Counted from the stretch's first letter, positions 16,072 through 23,868 are shown. The stretch: DNA of 25,476 bases from CAYNFR01 sp964396595 (GCA_964396595.1 CAYNFR010000040.1:1-25476); one strand, 5' to 3'. A program made the numbers and translations. The notes: generated from the sequence alone by a model not told the origin.

Positions 16072-16107
16072 AAAGATGGCTTGCCGAATCTTCGACAAGC
16101 CATCTTT
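16072..16107 (-). terminator. Candidate trp attenuator hairpin
   Basis: AAAGATGGCTTG (16072-16083) and CAAGCCATCTTT (16096-16107) are perfect 12-bp arms. An inner CGAA/TTCG stem sits at the tip, with one mismatch between the two stems. On the minus-strand transcript the hairpin ends in CUUUCAUU, a weak U-tract, 17 nt before the trpE ATG and 21 nt after the leader peptide stop. That position suits a trp attenuator. It could instead act by hiding the trpE ribosome binding region (AAGGAAAA follows it). Confidence 0.65.
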
Positions 16108-16142
16108 AAATTTTATTTAATAGGGAGGCTAGAGCGATTCGG
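16084..16142 (-). promoter_or_regulatory. Possible antiterminator pairing in the trp leader
   Basis: CCGAATC at 16084-16090, inside the attenuator hairpin, is the exact reverse complement of GATTCGG at 16136-16142, which lies in the last codons of the leader peptide. If ribosomes stall on the Trp codons at 16165-16173, this downstream segment stays free and could pair with the hairpin and disrupt it. The pairing is 7 bp only and has not been folded computationally. Confidence 0.45.
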
Positions 16143-16197
16143 AGAATTCTCTTTCAGCTAGTTGCCACCACCAAATATTTATTACTCTTGTGATCAT
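16129..16197 (-). CDS. trpL: trp operon leader peptide with three Trp codons
   Basis: A 22-codon minus-strand frame starts at ATG 16197 and stops at TAG 16131..16129. It begins MITRVINI, has TGG TGG TGG at residues 9-11 (plus-strand positions 16165-16173), and ends in FSESL. Three Trp codons in a row just ahead of a hairpin and the anthranilate synthase gene is the hallmark of a trp leader peptide. It lies 74 bp upstream of trpE. When charged tRNA-Trp is scarce, ribosomes should stall here and change the downstream RNA fold, allowing trpEGDCFBA transcription. The coding frame is too short for ordinary gene calls. A weak promoter ends only 4 nt before the ATG, so the mRNA might be leaderless. 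Confidence 0.85.
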   Translation of the reverse strand: MITRVINIWWWQLAEREFSESL

Positions 16198-16201
16198 GAG
16201 A

Positions 16202-16233
16202 CAAAGTAAGGCATAAAATTTTTCGAAAAACAA
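16202..16233 (-). promoter_or_regulatory. Candidate trp operon promoter
   Basis: On the minus strand TTG (16233..16231) is followed after 21 nt by TTACTTTG (16209..16202), one base from TAnnTTTG. The expected transcript start falls at or next to the trpL ATG. A terminator for the preceding gene lies at 16283-16327, so the trp operon needs its own promoter between these two points. Confidence 0.45.
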
Positions 16234-16282
16234 GTTTTAAGGAAAAAAATTATACGTGTCATTCGAGAGATGCTAACTATAC

Positions 16283-16327
16283 AAAAAATAAGAGGGGTAT
16301 AAAAGCATTCACTTTTAAACCCCTCTT
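16283..16327 (-). terminator. Intrinsic terminator of the coiled-coil protein gene
   Basis: Arms of 16 nt (16290-16305 and 16312-16327) pair with one mismatch around a 6-nt loop CATTCA. The stem base is AAGAGGGG/CCCCTCTT. Reading on the minus strand, the stem is followed by ATTTTTT, a run of six T. It lies 19 bp after the stop of the 318-aa gene, separating it from the trp operon. Confidence 0.9.
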
Positions 16328-16345
16328 AATGATAGAATGGTTGGT

Positions 16346-17302
16346 CTAAATCTTAAATGTTCCTTGGCCCACCATGTAACCTTTGTTATAGATCATGACA
16401 TTGTATGAACCCGAATTAATCTGGAAGTTAGGATCCCAATCCATACATGCTTCTGTGTCATCGTTGTTATAATTGAGTGTGCCACTCACGGTATAGCGCA
16501 CTTGTTCTCCACTTAACTTATCAATTAATGTACCTGATCCGAGATCATCAGCTGAAAGCGTTTCACCAGTAGGAGAGAGAATTTTCAGGTAAAAGGTTTC
16601 TTCACCAGCAGGTGTTACCACGTTTGTTTCTGTTCTGAAACATGTTCTAAACAAGTCTCTCTTACCTGTTCTTTTGCGTGACTTAAATTGACCTTGATCA
16701 TTAATATCACCCGCATCAAAGCTCATCCAGTTGATTTTGATCGCCGAACCGACATCCACTTTTTCAGAGAGCGCACTATTCTTACTTGTCAAGACCTCTT
16801 TCTCACTCATTAAGACAGCCTTCGTCTCTTTAAGCTCGGCGGTAACGGTTCTTTCCGATGTTAAGTCATCGTTGAGAATGATTACTTCTTTTGTCAACTT
16901 TTCATTGCTCGCAGTTAATTGTTCGTTTTGTGCTCTAAGCGCATTAATATCAGAAAGATAGTTGTTTGTAAGACCTTCGAATTTAGCAATTTCCTCACGT
17001 GCTTTGTTTAACTCACGTTGCGTCCAGATCAGGTTGCTGACCTTTGCTTTTTGAGCTTTCAACTCTTCTTTTTGACTTTCAATGAGTGCATTAAGCTTCT
17101 CATTATCTCCTCTGAGGCTCTCTATTCTAGTGATTGCTTCCTGATAGTCAGCTTCAAGTTCGGCTTGAACTTTAGCCATTTCAGAAATCTCTGTAGTTTG
17201 CTTTTGATTGGCTGTTTTAAGTTGGTTGTTACTATTCCATAAATAAAGGGAGAGCAACAAAAAAAGTACGGCTGCGATAGCAAAAACTGTTCTTAAGTTC
17301 AT
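16346..17302 (-). CDS. Membrane-anchored coiled-coil protein, unknown function
   Basis: The product is 318 aa. One N-terminal membrane segment (about residues 5-22, VFAIAAVLFLLLSLYLW) is followed by a long coiled coil from about 25 to 185, rich in Glu, Lys and Leu heptads (QAELEADYQEAITRIESLRGD and similar). The C-terminal ~130 residues form a separate beta-rich domain (IKINWMSFDAGDIN ... FYLKILSPTGETLS ... YNVMIYNKGYMVGQGTFKI) with two Cys (RTCFRT and EACMDW). The anchor lacks a lipobox or clear cleavage site, so the protein probably faces the periplasm while tethered to the inner membrane. Similar proteins occur across Bacteroidota without a named role. It has its own promoter box and terminator, so it is monocistronic. 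Confidence 0.75.
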   Translation of the reverse strand: MNLRTVFAIAAVLFLLLSLYLWNSNNQLKTANQKQTTEISEMAKVQAELEADYQEAITRIESLRGDNEKLNALIESQKEELKAQKAKVSNLIWTQRELNKAREEIAKFEGLTNNYLSDINALRAQNEQLTASNEKLTKEVIILNDDLTSERTVTAELKETKAVLMSEKEVLTSKNSALSEKVDVGSAIKINWMSFDAGDINDQGQFKSRKRTGKRDLFRTCFRTETNVVTPAGEETFYLKILSPTGETLSADDLGSGTLIDKLSGEQVRYTVSGTLNYNNDDTEACMDWDPNFQINSGSYNVMIYNKGYMVGQGTFKI

Positions 17303-17368
17303 TTTTTATTAAATTTAATGTTCATGAATTGTTTTCTTGCGAAATGTGACACAAAACTCTTTGAATTA

Positions 17369-17376
17369 CAAATGTA
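17369..17376 (-). promoter_or_regulatory. -7 box for the coiled-coil protein gene (TACATTTG)
   Basis: The minus strand reads TACATTTG, an exact TAnnTTTG match 66 nt upstream of the ATG at 17302, giving a 5' UTR of about 60 nt. It lies in the 105-bp gap shared with the divergent exonuclease gene. Confidence 0.55.
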
Positions 17377-17407
17377 CCAATATTGGGGTTAATACCTAAT
17401 TTTAATC

Positions 17408-18184
17408 ATGCACACACCGACTCAAGAATTATACCGAATTCTATTTCTCGATATAGAGACGGCTTCCGGACATCCTAATTTTATGTATGTCCCTGGTAGT
17501 TTTAAAGTCTTGTGGCAACACAAGATGGATGTACATTATGGCAGAGATGACAGCCTAGATGAAAATGAATATCAAGAATTGTATAAAAGCAGAGCAGCTA
17601 TTTATGCGGAATTTGGAAGGGTGGTCTGCATATCCTTAGGGATCATCAGTACAAAAACTGAGGAAACTTGTCTGCGCGTCAAAGTTTTAAAGCATGAAGA
17701 TGAGACAGTTTTACTTGATCAATTTTCGGAGTTACTGAATATTTATTATCCTGACAAGACGACGCATTTCTTATGTGGGCATAATATCAAGGAGTTCGAT
17801 ATACCGTACTTGTGTCGTCGATATCGAATACTTAATAAGCCCCTACCGCGAATATTAGAGATTTCTGGGCACAAGCCTTGGCAGGTGCATCATCTTATTG
17901 ACACGATGGATATGTGGAAATTTGGGGATTACAAATACTACACGTCATTGGAATTATTATGTGCGGCATTAGACATTCCTAGTCCCAAGAGTGATATGCG
18001 CGGTGATAAAGTGAGTGAAGCTTTCTGGGATGGCAAGATTGACGATATTACACGATATGCTACACAAGATGTCATTGCAACTTGCCGAGTTTATCTCCGT
18101 CTTGTGGGTTTGCCGATTATTGATGATGATAATATTGTGATCGTCAGTGATGACATTCATGATCAAACTCAGTCCTCGGCATAA
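17408..18184 (+). CDS. DEDDy 3'-5' exonuclease, PolB-exonuclease-like (PF10108 type)
   Basis: The product is 258 aa with no polymerase domain. The RNase H-like exonuclease motifs are present: ExoI FLDIET (Asp15, Glu17), ExoII GHNIKEFDIPYL at 124-135 (Asp131) and ExoIII YATQD at 217-221 (Tyr217, Asp221), which makes it the DEDDy type. RYRIL...P and DTMDMWKFGD are also typical of the predicted 3'-5' exonuclease related to the proofreading domain of PolB. These proteins probably trim DNA or RNA 3' ends; the substrate and pathway are not established. It is expressed alone, divergent from the coiled-coil gene. A possible terminator hairpin lies about 160 bp downstream. Confidence 0.87.
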   Translation: MHTPTQELYRILFLDIETASGHPNFMYVPGSFKVLWQHKMDVHYGRDDSLDENEYQELYKSRAAIYAEFGRVVCISLGIISTKTEETCLRVKVLKHEDETVLLDQFSELLNIYYPDKTTHFLCGHNIKEFDIPYLCRRYRILNKPLPRILEISGHKPWQVHHLIDTMDMWKFGDYKYYTSLELLCAALDIPSPKSDMRGDKVSEAFWDGKIDDITRYATQDVIATCRVYLRLVGLPIIDDDNIVIVSDDIHDQTQSSA

Positions 18185-18423
18185 ATAAGTATATAGTATA
18201 CTATCTAGATCTGTCTGATCATTTCCAGTAATCCGTCGTCATGATCATGTTCCTTAGGTACTTTTTGTTTTCGCAAATAGCGCTAGTTGACGCGCAAATA
18301 TTTTGTATCGCAGCAATATTGTTAGACTATAAGAAAGCATATTGAATATTGGGCTATGCCCAATATTCTTTAATGACATAGCTATTAAATTTACCAACGA
18401 TACGTGAAGTAAGTCTTCATAAT
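18185..18423. other. Non-coding region downstream of the exonuclease gene
   Basis: The gap 18185-18510 is 326 bp and holds no convincing gene. It contains a 12-bp palindrome ATAGTATACTAT (18193-18204) just after the exonuclease stop, two CGCAAATA direct repeats near 18272 and 18293, a perfect hairpin at 18344-18368 and the receptor gene's terminator at 18424-18462. Confidence 0.45.
18344..18368 (+). terminator. Perfect 11-bp hairpin, possible terminator
   Basis: GAATATTGGGC and GCCCAATATTC are perfect 11-bp arms around a TAT loop. On the plus strand CTTTAATG follows, a weak U-tract. It could end the exonuclease transcript or be the structured part of an unannotated RNA; the distance from the stop (about 160 bp) is long for a simple terminator. 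Confidence 0.45.
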
Positions 18424-18462
18424 AAAAAAGTGCGCCTCCGTGAATGATCCGGAAGCGCACTT
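18424..18462 (-). terminator. Intrinsic terminator of the TonB receptor gene
   Basis: Arms 18428-18440 and 18450-18462 form a 13-bp stem (AAGTGCGC/GCGCACTT at the base, one G-U pair) with a 9-nt loop. On the minus strand the stem is followed by TTTT then ATT, 49 bp after the receptor stop codon. Confidence 0.88.
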
Positions 18463-18510
18463 CAGTAATCAGCCATATAAAAGCTGAGTAGTTATTACAA
18501 TCCCATTGAA

Positions 18511-21500
18511 TTACATGAATGAATATCTCAATCCTAATTGTAGTCCCCAGGTAGTTCCTGTGCTAACTAAATCTCTGAAAGATGAGGTTTGTAGTTGGTT
18601 GTTTTCACGAGCCATTTGGAAAGTTGCCGTGCCATCAGCAGCTACTTGTGGAACAAGAATAGCACCGTTGTTGTAATTAGTAACCTGGATAATACCCCAG
18701 CTACTGTTTAACAAGTTACCGACATTAAGTACATCAACGCTAAATTGAAGCGTGTTTTTCTTACCTCCTGCATTCATAAAGATGTCTTGAAGAATTCTCA
18801 AGTCAAATCTATTTCTCCAAGGAAGCATTGCCCCATTGCGTTCAGCATATTTTCCTTTATTCTTGCTCAAATAAGGATCTTGATCTATGTAATTAAAGAA
18901 AGCATCACTCTGCTGTTGTGCAGAAAATTGAACATTTCCCCCTGATACTACATCTCTGAATGTTATTTCTGATGGACTAGCAGGAATATATATCAAGTCT
19001 GCATTGATTCCGTCTCTATTAACGTCGGCAGTATATCTGTAACTGAATCTTCCAGTATTAGAACCATCATAGAATAAGGAGATCGAGGTAGCAAGCGCAT
19101 TTAAATACTCAAATCTGTATGAGAACGATCCCACCAATCTGTGTGGTACAGCAAATCCAGATACGCTAAGATCCAAATCATTCTGACCTCTGACAGATAC
19201 GTTATTCGCCCATGCAGACGCCGCTTGTGATCCCGGGTTACCGGATATCTCAGTAGCCCCTGTATAGGTGTAAGCGAACATCGCTGATAAGTTTCTAGAA
19301 AACTCTCTTGAAATTTGAGTAGTGAATGAATAGGAAGAACCTTGGTTTGTATTAGACAGTACAATCGCTTCGGCCATTGAAGCATTTATTCTTCTATCAG
19401 GGTTTGTAGCAGCAAACAAAGGTCTTTTATCAGGACCATTATTCAAGGTACCGATAGGTGCTTTTTGATTTGCGTTATACTGAACGATAGCGTTAATGTC
19501 TTTAGAGTACAGTGCTTCGAATGTCAATACGGTATTAGATGGCAATTGTAGATCTAGTGCCAAGTTACTTCTCCAGATCTGAGGCAATTTGAAATTGCGA
19601 TCGATCGCTGCAATAGATCCCGGAGCACTTGTACCCGGTGTGGCTGGAAATTTAGAAACATGTGCAGCAGCGTCCGGATTAAAAGTGATCCCTAGATCAG
19701 TAACTGCTTGTCCTGTGCGCTCCACTGTATTCTGAATCATACCTGAGTTGGTCGGCATATTGGTAAACCATACGAAAGGTACTCTGCCAGTGAAGATACC
19801 TGTACCCCCTCTGACTTGTACTGTTCTGTCTCCTTTTGCGTCATAATTAAACCCTAGACGTGGAGAGATCAATGGCGTCGTAGTCGGCCACTGACTCACA
19901 TCAAGTTTAAGTGGTGTCCGTCCATCTACCTCGACAAAGTTTAAAGCATTAACTGCTGGATTAGTCTCCAGTTGATTGAAATAGAATGGAACATCCATTC
20001 TCACACCTAGCGTCAATTTCAATTTATCAGAAGCTCTGAATTGGTCTTGTACATATAATCCTCCTAGACCAAAATCAAGTTCCGCTCTTGGCTCTCTTCC
20101 ACCAGGTAATACACTGTAGGTCAGACCAAAAGCCTCAGGAGTGGCATTATTAAAGAAATCATCCAATGATGAATATCGATAATAGCTTGTACCATAACGC
20201 TGGAATGAGTTGCCAAAAGTCAAATAGTCAAATGTAATACCACCGACTATGGTATGTTTTCCTGCATTAAGGGTAAGGTTATTAGTGAAAGTGGTTACAT
20301 TATTTTGTACCTCGTTTTTCCAGCTGAATAACTCGTAGCCAAGACTCATGTAGTTGTCCCCATCCTGCTTGATATCGATGAATGGGAACGGTTCTGACTT
20401 CGAAGTTCTTTTGTCTTGGATGTTGGTGTAAGTGACAAGTAGCTGATTAGATATTTTGTCTGAGAACTTTGAATTCAATTCAGCGGTCAAGGATCTCACA
20501 CTGTTTTCGAAACCATAATTTGCATTTTCGAACGCAAACGAGTTTCTACTGATTCTGTTAGACGCAGAACGTGGGTTAGGCGCACTTCTACCATTCACAA
20601 CTTGATCATCCGTTGCAACTACTTGGTTATATCTCAAGGTCAACTTGTGTGCATCACTCAGGTTGAAATCTAGTCGCGCTAAAATTTTCTGATTGGCTGA
20701 TGAGAAATTGTTGGCATACTCATCTGATCGTCCAGTATCATATCCATATCGTTCTTGCACAAAACTACGTACTCGTTCCATGTCGGCTACGGTTGTTCTA
20801 GAGATATTGTCCCCACTCCGACCCGGTGCGGAAGGTTGTATGGTAATACCCGGGCGTGTGTTATCTTCATTTTCGTAATTGATAAAAAAGAAAATTTTAT
20901 TTTTTACCAGTGCGCCACCGAGTCTTGCACCTAAGACTCTTGATAGTGTTTTGTCTCCTTCAGGGATCTCTACATCACCTACTTTTCTTCCGTTAAAATC
21001 TTGATTTCTATAAAATCCATAGACTGAGCCTTCAAGATTGTTTGTTCCTGATCTAGTAATCGCATTGATACCGGCGCCAGTAAAGCTGGATTGTCTCACA
21101 TCGAATGGGGCAATATTGATTTGGATTTGCTCGATCGCATCCAGAGATATCGGCTGGGCAGCACCTCCTGGAAGGTTGTTTGAGCTTAATCCGAAGTTGT
21201 TATTGAAGTTCGCTCCATCAATTTGGATATTGTTGTATCGGCCATCTCGTCCACCAAAACCATTATTGGATTGTGCTTGAGGTGTCAATCTAGTAAAGTC
21301 ATTAATACTTCTGCTGATGGTAGGCAGATTGTTTAATGTGTTAACATCCACGTTCGTGGCAGCGCCTGTACGCTGGCTGTTTAATATGTTACTTCTAGTA
21401 GAGGTAACGGTTACTTCTCCTAGTTCGATACCTTGGTCGTTCATTTGCACATTCAATGCAAATGGCTCGCCTAGTCTCAAGAATACATTCTCTACTACTT

Positions 21501-21759
21501 GCGTTTCATAACCGACGAATGAAACCGTTACAGAATAAGGGCCTCCCACTCTCATATTCGGAATGTTAAACTCTCCCAGCAAATTAGTCACCGTACCATA
21601 TCTAGATCCGGTAGGTGTGTGTACGGCCTGAACAGTCGCACCGATTAAGGTTTCGCCTGAGGCATCAGAAACCACTCCTGTCATTTCTGAGGTTGTTACC
21701 TGACCATAAGCAACTATGGTGGTAAACGCTAAACAAATGGTTAGTAAAATTACTCTCAT
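18511..21759 (-). CDS. Oar-like TonB-dependent outer-membrane receptor
   Basis: The product is 1082 aa. It has a signal peptide (MRVILLTICLAFTTIVAYGQ), a carboxypeptidase-regulatory-like beta-sandwich at about residues 24-107 (TGVVSDASGETLIGATVQ ... GEFNIPNMRVGGPYSVTVSFVGY), then a plug domain to about 250 (NLPTISRSINDFTRLTPQ, GRDGRYNNIQIDGANFNN) and a 22-strand-type barrel ending GLQLGLRYSFM. The layout and wording match OmpA-related/Oar receptors rather than SusC; no SusD partner follows. Such receptors import large or scarce ligands using TonB energy; the ligand is unknown. The frame extends to 21801, but the -7 box at 21799-21806 overlaps that start, so the ATG at 21759 is used. It has its own terminator. 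Confidence 0.9.
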   Translation of the reverse strand: MRVILLTICLAFTTIVAYGQVTTSEMTGVVSDASGETLIGATVQAVHTPTGSRYGTVTNLLGEFNIPNMRVGGPYSVTVSFVGYETQVVENVFLRLGEPFALNVQMNDQGIELGEVTVTSTRSNILNSQRTGAATNVDVNTLNNLPTISRSINDFTRLTPQAQSNNGFGGRDGRYNNIQIDGANFNNNFGLSSNNLPGGAAQPISLDAIEQIQINIAPFDVRQSSFTGAGINAITRSGTNNLEGSVYGFYRNQDFNGRKVGDVEIPEGDKTLSRVLGARLGGALVKNKIFFFINYENEDNTRPGITIQPSAPGRSGDNISRTTVADMERVRSFVQERYGYDTGRSDEYANNFSSANQKILARLDFNLSDAHKLTLRYNQVVATDDQVVNGRSAPNPRSASNRISRNSFAFENANYGFENSVRSLTAELNSKFSDKISNQLLVTYTNIQDKRTSKSEPFPFIDIKQDGDNYMSLGYELFSWKNEVQNNVTTFTNNLTLNAGKHTIVGGITFDYLTFGNSFQRYGTSYYRYSSLDDFFNNATPEAFGLTYSVLPGGREPRAELDFGLGGLYVQDQFRASDKLKLTLGVRMDVPFYFNQLETNPAVNALNFVEVDGRTPLKLDVSQWPTTTPLISPRLGFNYDAKGDRTVQVRGGTGIFTGRVPFVWFTNMPTNSGMIQNTVERTGQAVTDLGITFNPDAAAHVSKFPATPGTSAPGSIAAIDRNFKLPQIWRSNLALDLQLPSNTVLTFEALYSKDINAIVQYNANQKAPIGTLNNGPDKRPLFAATNPDRRINASMAEAIVLSNTNQGSSYSFTTQISREFSRNLSAMFAYTYTGATEISGNPGSQAASAWANNVSVRGQNDLDLSVSGFAVPHRLVGSFSYRFEYLNALATSISLFYDGSNTGRFSYRYTADVNRDGINADLIYIPASPSEITFRDVVSGGNVQFSAQQQSDAFFNYIDQDPYLSKNKGKYAERNGAMLPWRNRFDLRILQDIFMNAGGKKNTLQFSVDVLNVGNLLNSSWGIIQVTNYNNGAILVPQVAADGTATFQMARENNQLQTSSFRDLVSTGTTWGLQLGLRYSFM

Positions 21760-21798
21760 TATGGTTTTAATTATGATGATTGGTTTAAAAAATCGGGA

Positions 21799-21806
21799 CA
21801 AATGTA
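21799..21806 (-). promoter_or_regulatory. -7 box for the TonB receptor gene (TACATTTG)
   Basis: The minus strand reads TACATTTG, an exact TAnnTTTG match 39 nt upstream of the ATG at 21759. It overlaps the ATG of the longest frame (21801), which supports the downstream start. A -33 TTG at normal spacing was not found. Confidence 0.6.
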
Positions 21807-21868
21807 GTAAGTAAATATTAAGAGAATGTTATATCTCAAGCTAATAATAAGAACTTTAACAATATGAT

Positions 21869-22369
21869 TTACACTAAAGAAACATCATATTTCTCTTTGT
21901 CGTTCAAGCGGACTTTTATATGGTCTTCTATGGTGGTAGCAAGAGATAAACCAACAAAATTTATGCTTATCGGAAATGACTTGTGCTGACGATCTATAAG
22001 CACAGCGGTTTGTATCCTGCTGGCTAGTATATTCATAAATGGTTTAAGGGCATAAAATATCGTTCTTCCTGTATTGGCGACATCATCTATGATGATAGCA
22101 GGCTTCGCATTTAGCTCGTGCGCCGGAACATCAATCTTAATCTCGATTTCTAGTGGTGCAGCCGGATTCAGACGAATACTCCCTAGGTGAAAACGTGTCT
22201 TAGTCTCATTGGTTCCTGACAGTTCATCTGCTAAAATATTGGCAAAAGCTAAGCCATTATTATTTATGCCTAGCAACCAGACATCACGCTCTTGTAAATT
22301 TTGTTCAATTATCTCGTAGGCTAGACGCTTGACTTTCTGTCGGATCTGCTTATCATTGAGGATTATCAT
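21869..22369 (-). CDS. PyrR-like phosphoribosyltransferase
   Basis: The product is 166 aa. It has the type I phosphoribosyltransferase fold with the PRPP loop AIIIDDVANTGRT at 91-103 (acidic pair Asp95-Asp96). The start (IILNDKQIRQKVKRLAYEIIEQN), VWLLGINNNGLAFANILADEL and AVLIDRQHKSFPISINFVG match PyrR, the bifunctional pyr-operon regulator and uracil phosphoribosyltransferase, in order and spacing. The loop residues are divergent (VANTGRT in place of VLYTGRT), and no pyrimidine gene is nearby. It may therefore be a paralog with a different base or role. It lies 109 bp from the TonB receptor start, on the same strand, and diverges from the Fe-S operon. Confidence 0.8.
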   Translation of the reverse strand: MIILNDKQIRQKVKRLAYEIIEQNLQERDVWLLGINNNGLAFANILADELSGTNETKTRFHLGSIRLNPAAPLEIEIKIDVPAHELNAKPAIIIDDVANTGRTIFYALKPFMNILASRIQTAVLIDRQHKSFPISINFVGLSLATTIEDHIKVRLNDKEKYDVSLV

Positions 22370-22453
22370 AAATTCGTATATTAATTGACCACAATGTAAT
22401 TAATCAGGTAGATGAATGCGGATAAAAAAAATATCATTTTTTGGTCGAAATTG

Positions 22454-22465
22454 ATCATATATGAT
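22454..22465. promoter_or_regulatory. 12-bp palindrome in the divergent region before the Fe-S operon
   Basis: ATCATATATGAT is a perfect 12-bp palindrome 30 nt upstream of the Fe-S gene's ATG and 84 bp from the PyrR-like start. Its position fits a small regulator site for the plus-strand operon, whose -7 box I could not find. It is AT-rich and could be chance. Confidence 0.3.
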
Positions 22466-22495
22466 TAGTTACACCACAATAATTAAGCTGTAAAT

Positions 22496-23848
22496 ATGAT
22501 ATCTCAGTTAGTATTTACCATATTGGTCTTAGTAGTTTTTGGTTTTTCGTTTAAGAAATATAAGGCGATCTACCGCAATATCAGATTGGGTAAGCCTGAA
22601 GATATATCTGGTGACAATACTTGGCGATGGAAAAACGTGTTTCTCATTGCCTTCGGCCAAAAGAAAATGTTTAAAAAATGGATTCCTGCCGTTCTCCACT
22701 TATTTATATATGTGGCATTTCTCATGACACAGGTGGAGCTTGTAGAAATTTTGTTGGACGGTTTCACAGGATCGCATCGGATGTTTGCCGGTGTATTGGG
22801 TGGACTCTATACGGTGATCATTAACTTCATAGAGATACTCTCTGTTCTGGCTTTCGTGGCTACCGTGGCTTTTCTGATACGACGGAATGTCATCAAAATA
22901 CCGAGATTGACGAAGCCGGAGATGAAAGGCTGGCCTACGCGGGATGCGAACTTTATTTTGCTAGGCGAGATCTTGTTGCTCATCGGTATTTTTAGCATGA
23001 ACGGGGCGGATGTGTTGCTTCAGAAACTTAACCCTTCCCTTTATCCCGATACGGGGCATCTTATGGTCAGTAGTCAGCTCGGATCAGCAATATTTGGAAA
23101 TATAGGTGACGCGGGCTTGCACACGATAGAGCGATTCGGATGGTGGCTGCATATCCTTGTTGTCTTCGGATTTATCGCTTATTTGCCCTATTCTAAGCAC
23201 CTGCATATCTTCTTAGCCTTCCCCAATGTGTATTTTATGAAGAACAAATCCCGCGGAGAAATGGACAATATGCCGGAGATTATGAATGAGGTTAAGTCTA
23301 TGCTCGGTCTAGCGCCTGAAGTAGCTGCGTCAGCGGATGATGAATTACCGGATTTTGGTGCCAAGGATGTGACAGGTATGAGTTGGAAAAACATTATGGA
23401 GGCATATACTTGCACAGAGTGCGGTAGGTGTACTTCGGCCTGTCCGGCCAATATTACAGGTAAGAAATTATCGCCACGCAAAATCATGATGGACATTCGT
23501 GACAGAGCCCATGAAATAGGGGAGAAGCTGGACTCGGGCAATACCGAATATCGTAAACAAGGCAGTGAAGCACCGCTCTCGATAGCCAATTTTGACGATG
23601 GCAAAAGCTTGTTTGATTATATTAGTCACGAAGAGCTCTACGCTTGTACTACTTGCAATGCTTGTGTAGAAGCCTGTCCGGTGATGATCAACCCGCTAGA
23701 ACCGATATTAGCGATGAGGCGTTACGATATATTGTCTAATAGTGCAGGTCCATCAGACTGGCTTCCCATGTTCAATAGCATCGAAAATGTAGGCGCCGTA
23801 TGGCAAATGAGTAACGATCGCGATGAATGGATTAAAGAGTCGAATTAG
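22496..23848 (+). CDS. Membrane-bound Fe-S/heme electron-transfer protein (HdrE/HdrC-like)
   Basis: The product is 450 aa. The first ~230 residues have about five membrane helices (about 3-18, 63-80, 106-128, 152-170, 205-222) in a NarI/HdrE-type arrangement. Candidate heme-ligand His are at 68, 199 and 209 (GLHTIERFGWWLHI). The cytoplasmic C-terminal part has two 4Fe-4S motifs: CTECGRCTSACP (Cys306, 309, 312, 316) and CTTCNACVEACP (Cys384, 387, 390, 394). This is an HdrE-HdrC-like fusion that passes electrons between a soluble donor and the quinone pool. The HdrB-like gene starts 20 bp later and is surely its partner. The true donor (for example an electron-transfer flavoprotein) is not in the window. 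Confidence 0.88.
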   Translation: MISQLVFTILVLVVFGFSFKKYKAIYRNIRLGKPEDISGDNTWRWKNVFLIAFGQKKMFKKWIPAVLHLFIYVAFLMTQVELVEILLDGFTGSHRMFAGVLGGLYTVIINFIEILSVLAFVATVAFLIRRNVIKIPRLTKPEMKGWPTRDANFILLGEILLLIGIFSMNGADVLLQKLNPSLYPDTGHLMVSSQLGSAIFGNIGDAGLHTIERFGWWLHILVVFGFIAYLPYSKHLHIFLAFPNVYFMKNKSRGEMDNMPEIMNEVKSMLGLAPEVAASADDELPDFGAKDVTGMSWKNIMEAYTCTECGRCTSACPANITGKKLSPRKIMMDIRDRAHEIGEKLDSGNTEYRKQGSEAPLSIANFDDGKSLFDYISHEELYACTTCNACVEACPVMINPLEPILAMRRYDILSNSAGPSDWLPMFNSIENVGAVWQMSNDRDEWIKESN

Positions 23849-23868
23849 TAAATTTTTAAACCTACAAT

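Noticed and set aside
16072..16107. Hairpin read as a plus-strand terminator
   Set aside because: No plus-strand gene ends nearby, and the next plus-strand gene begins at 17408. It fits the minus-strand trp leader better.
18254..18460. 68-aa minus-strand open frame
   Set aside because: It overlaps both the perfect hairpin and the receptor terminator and shows no family features or start signal.
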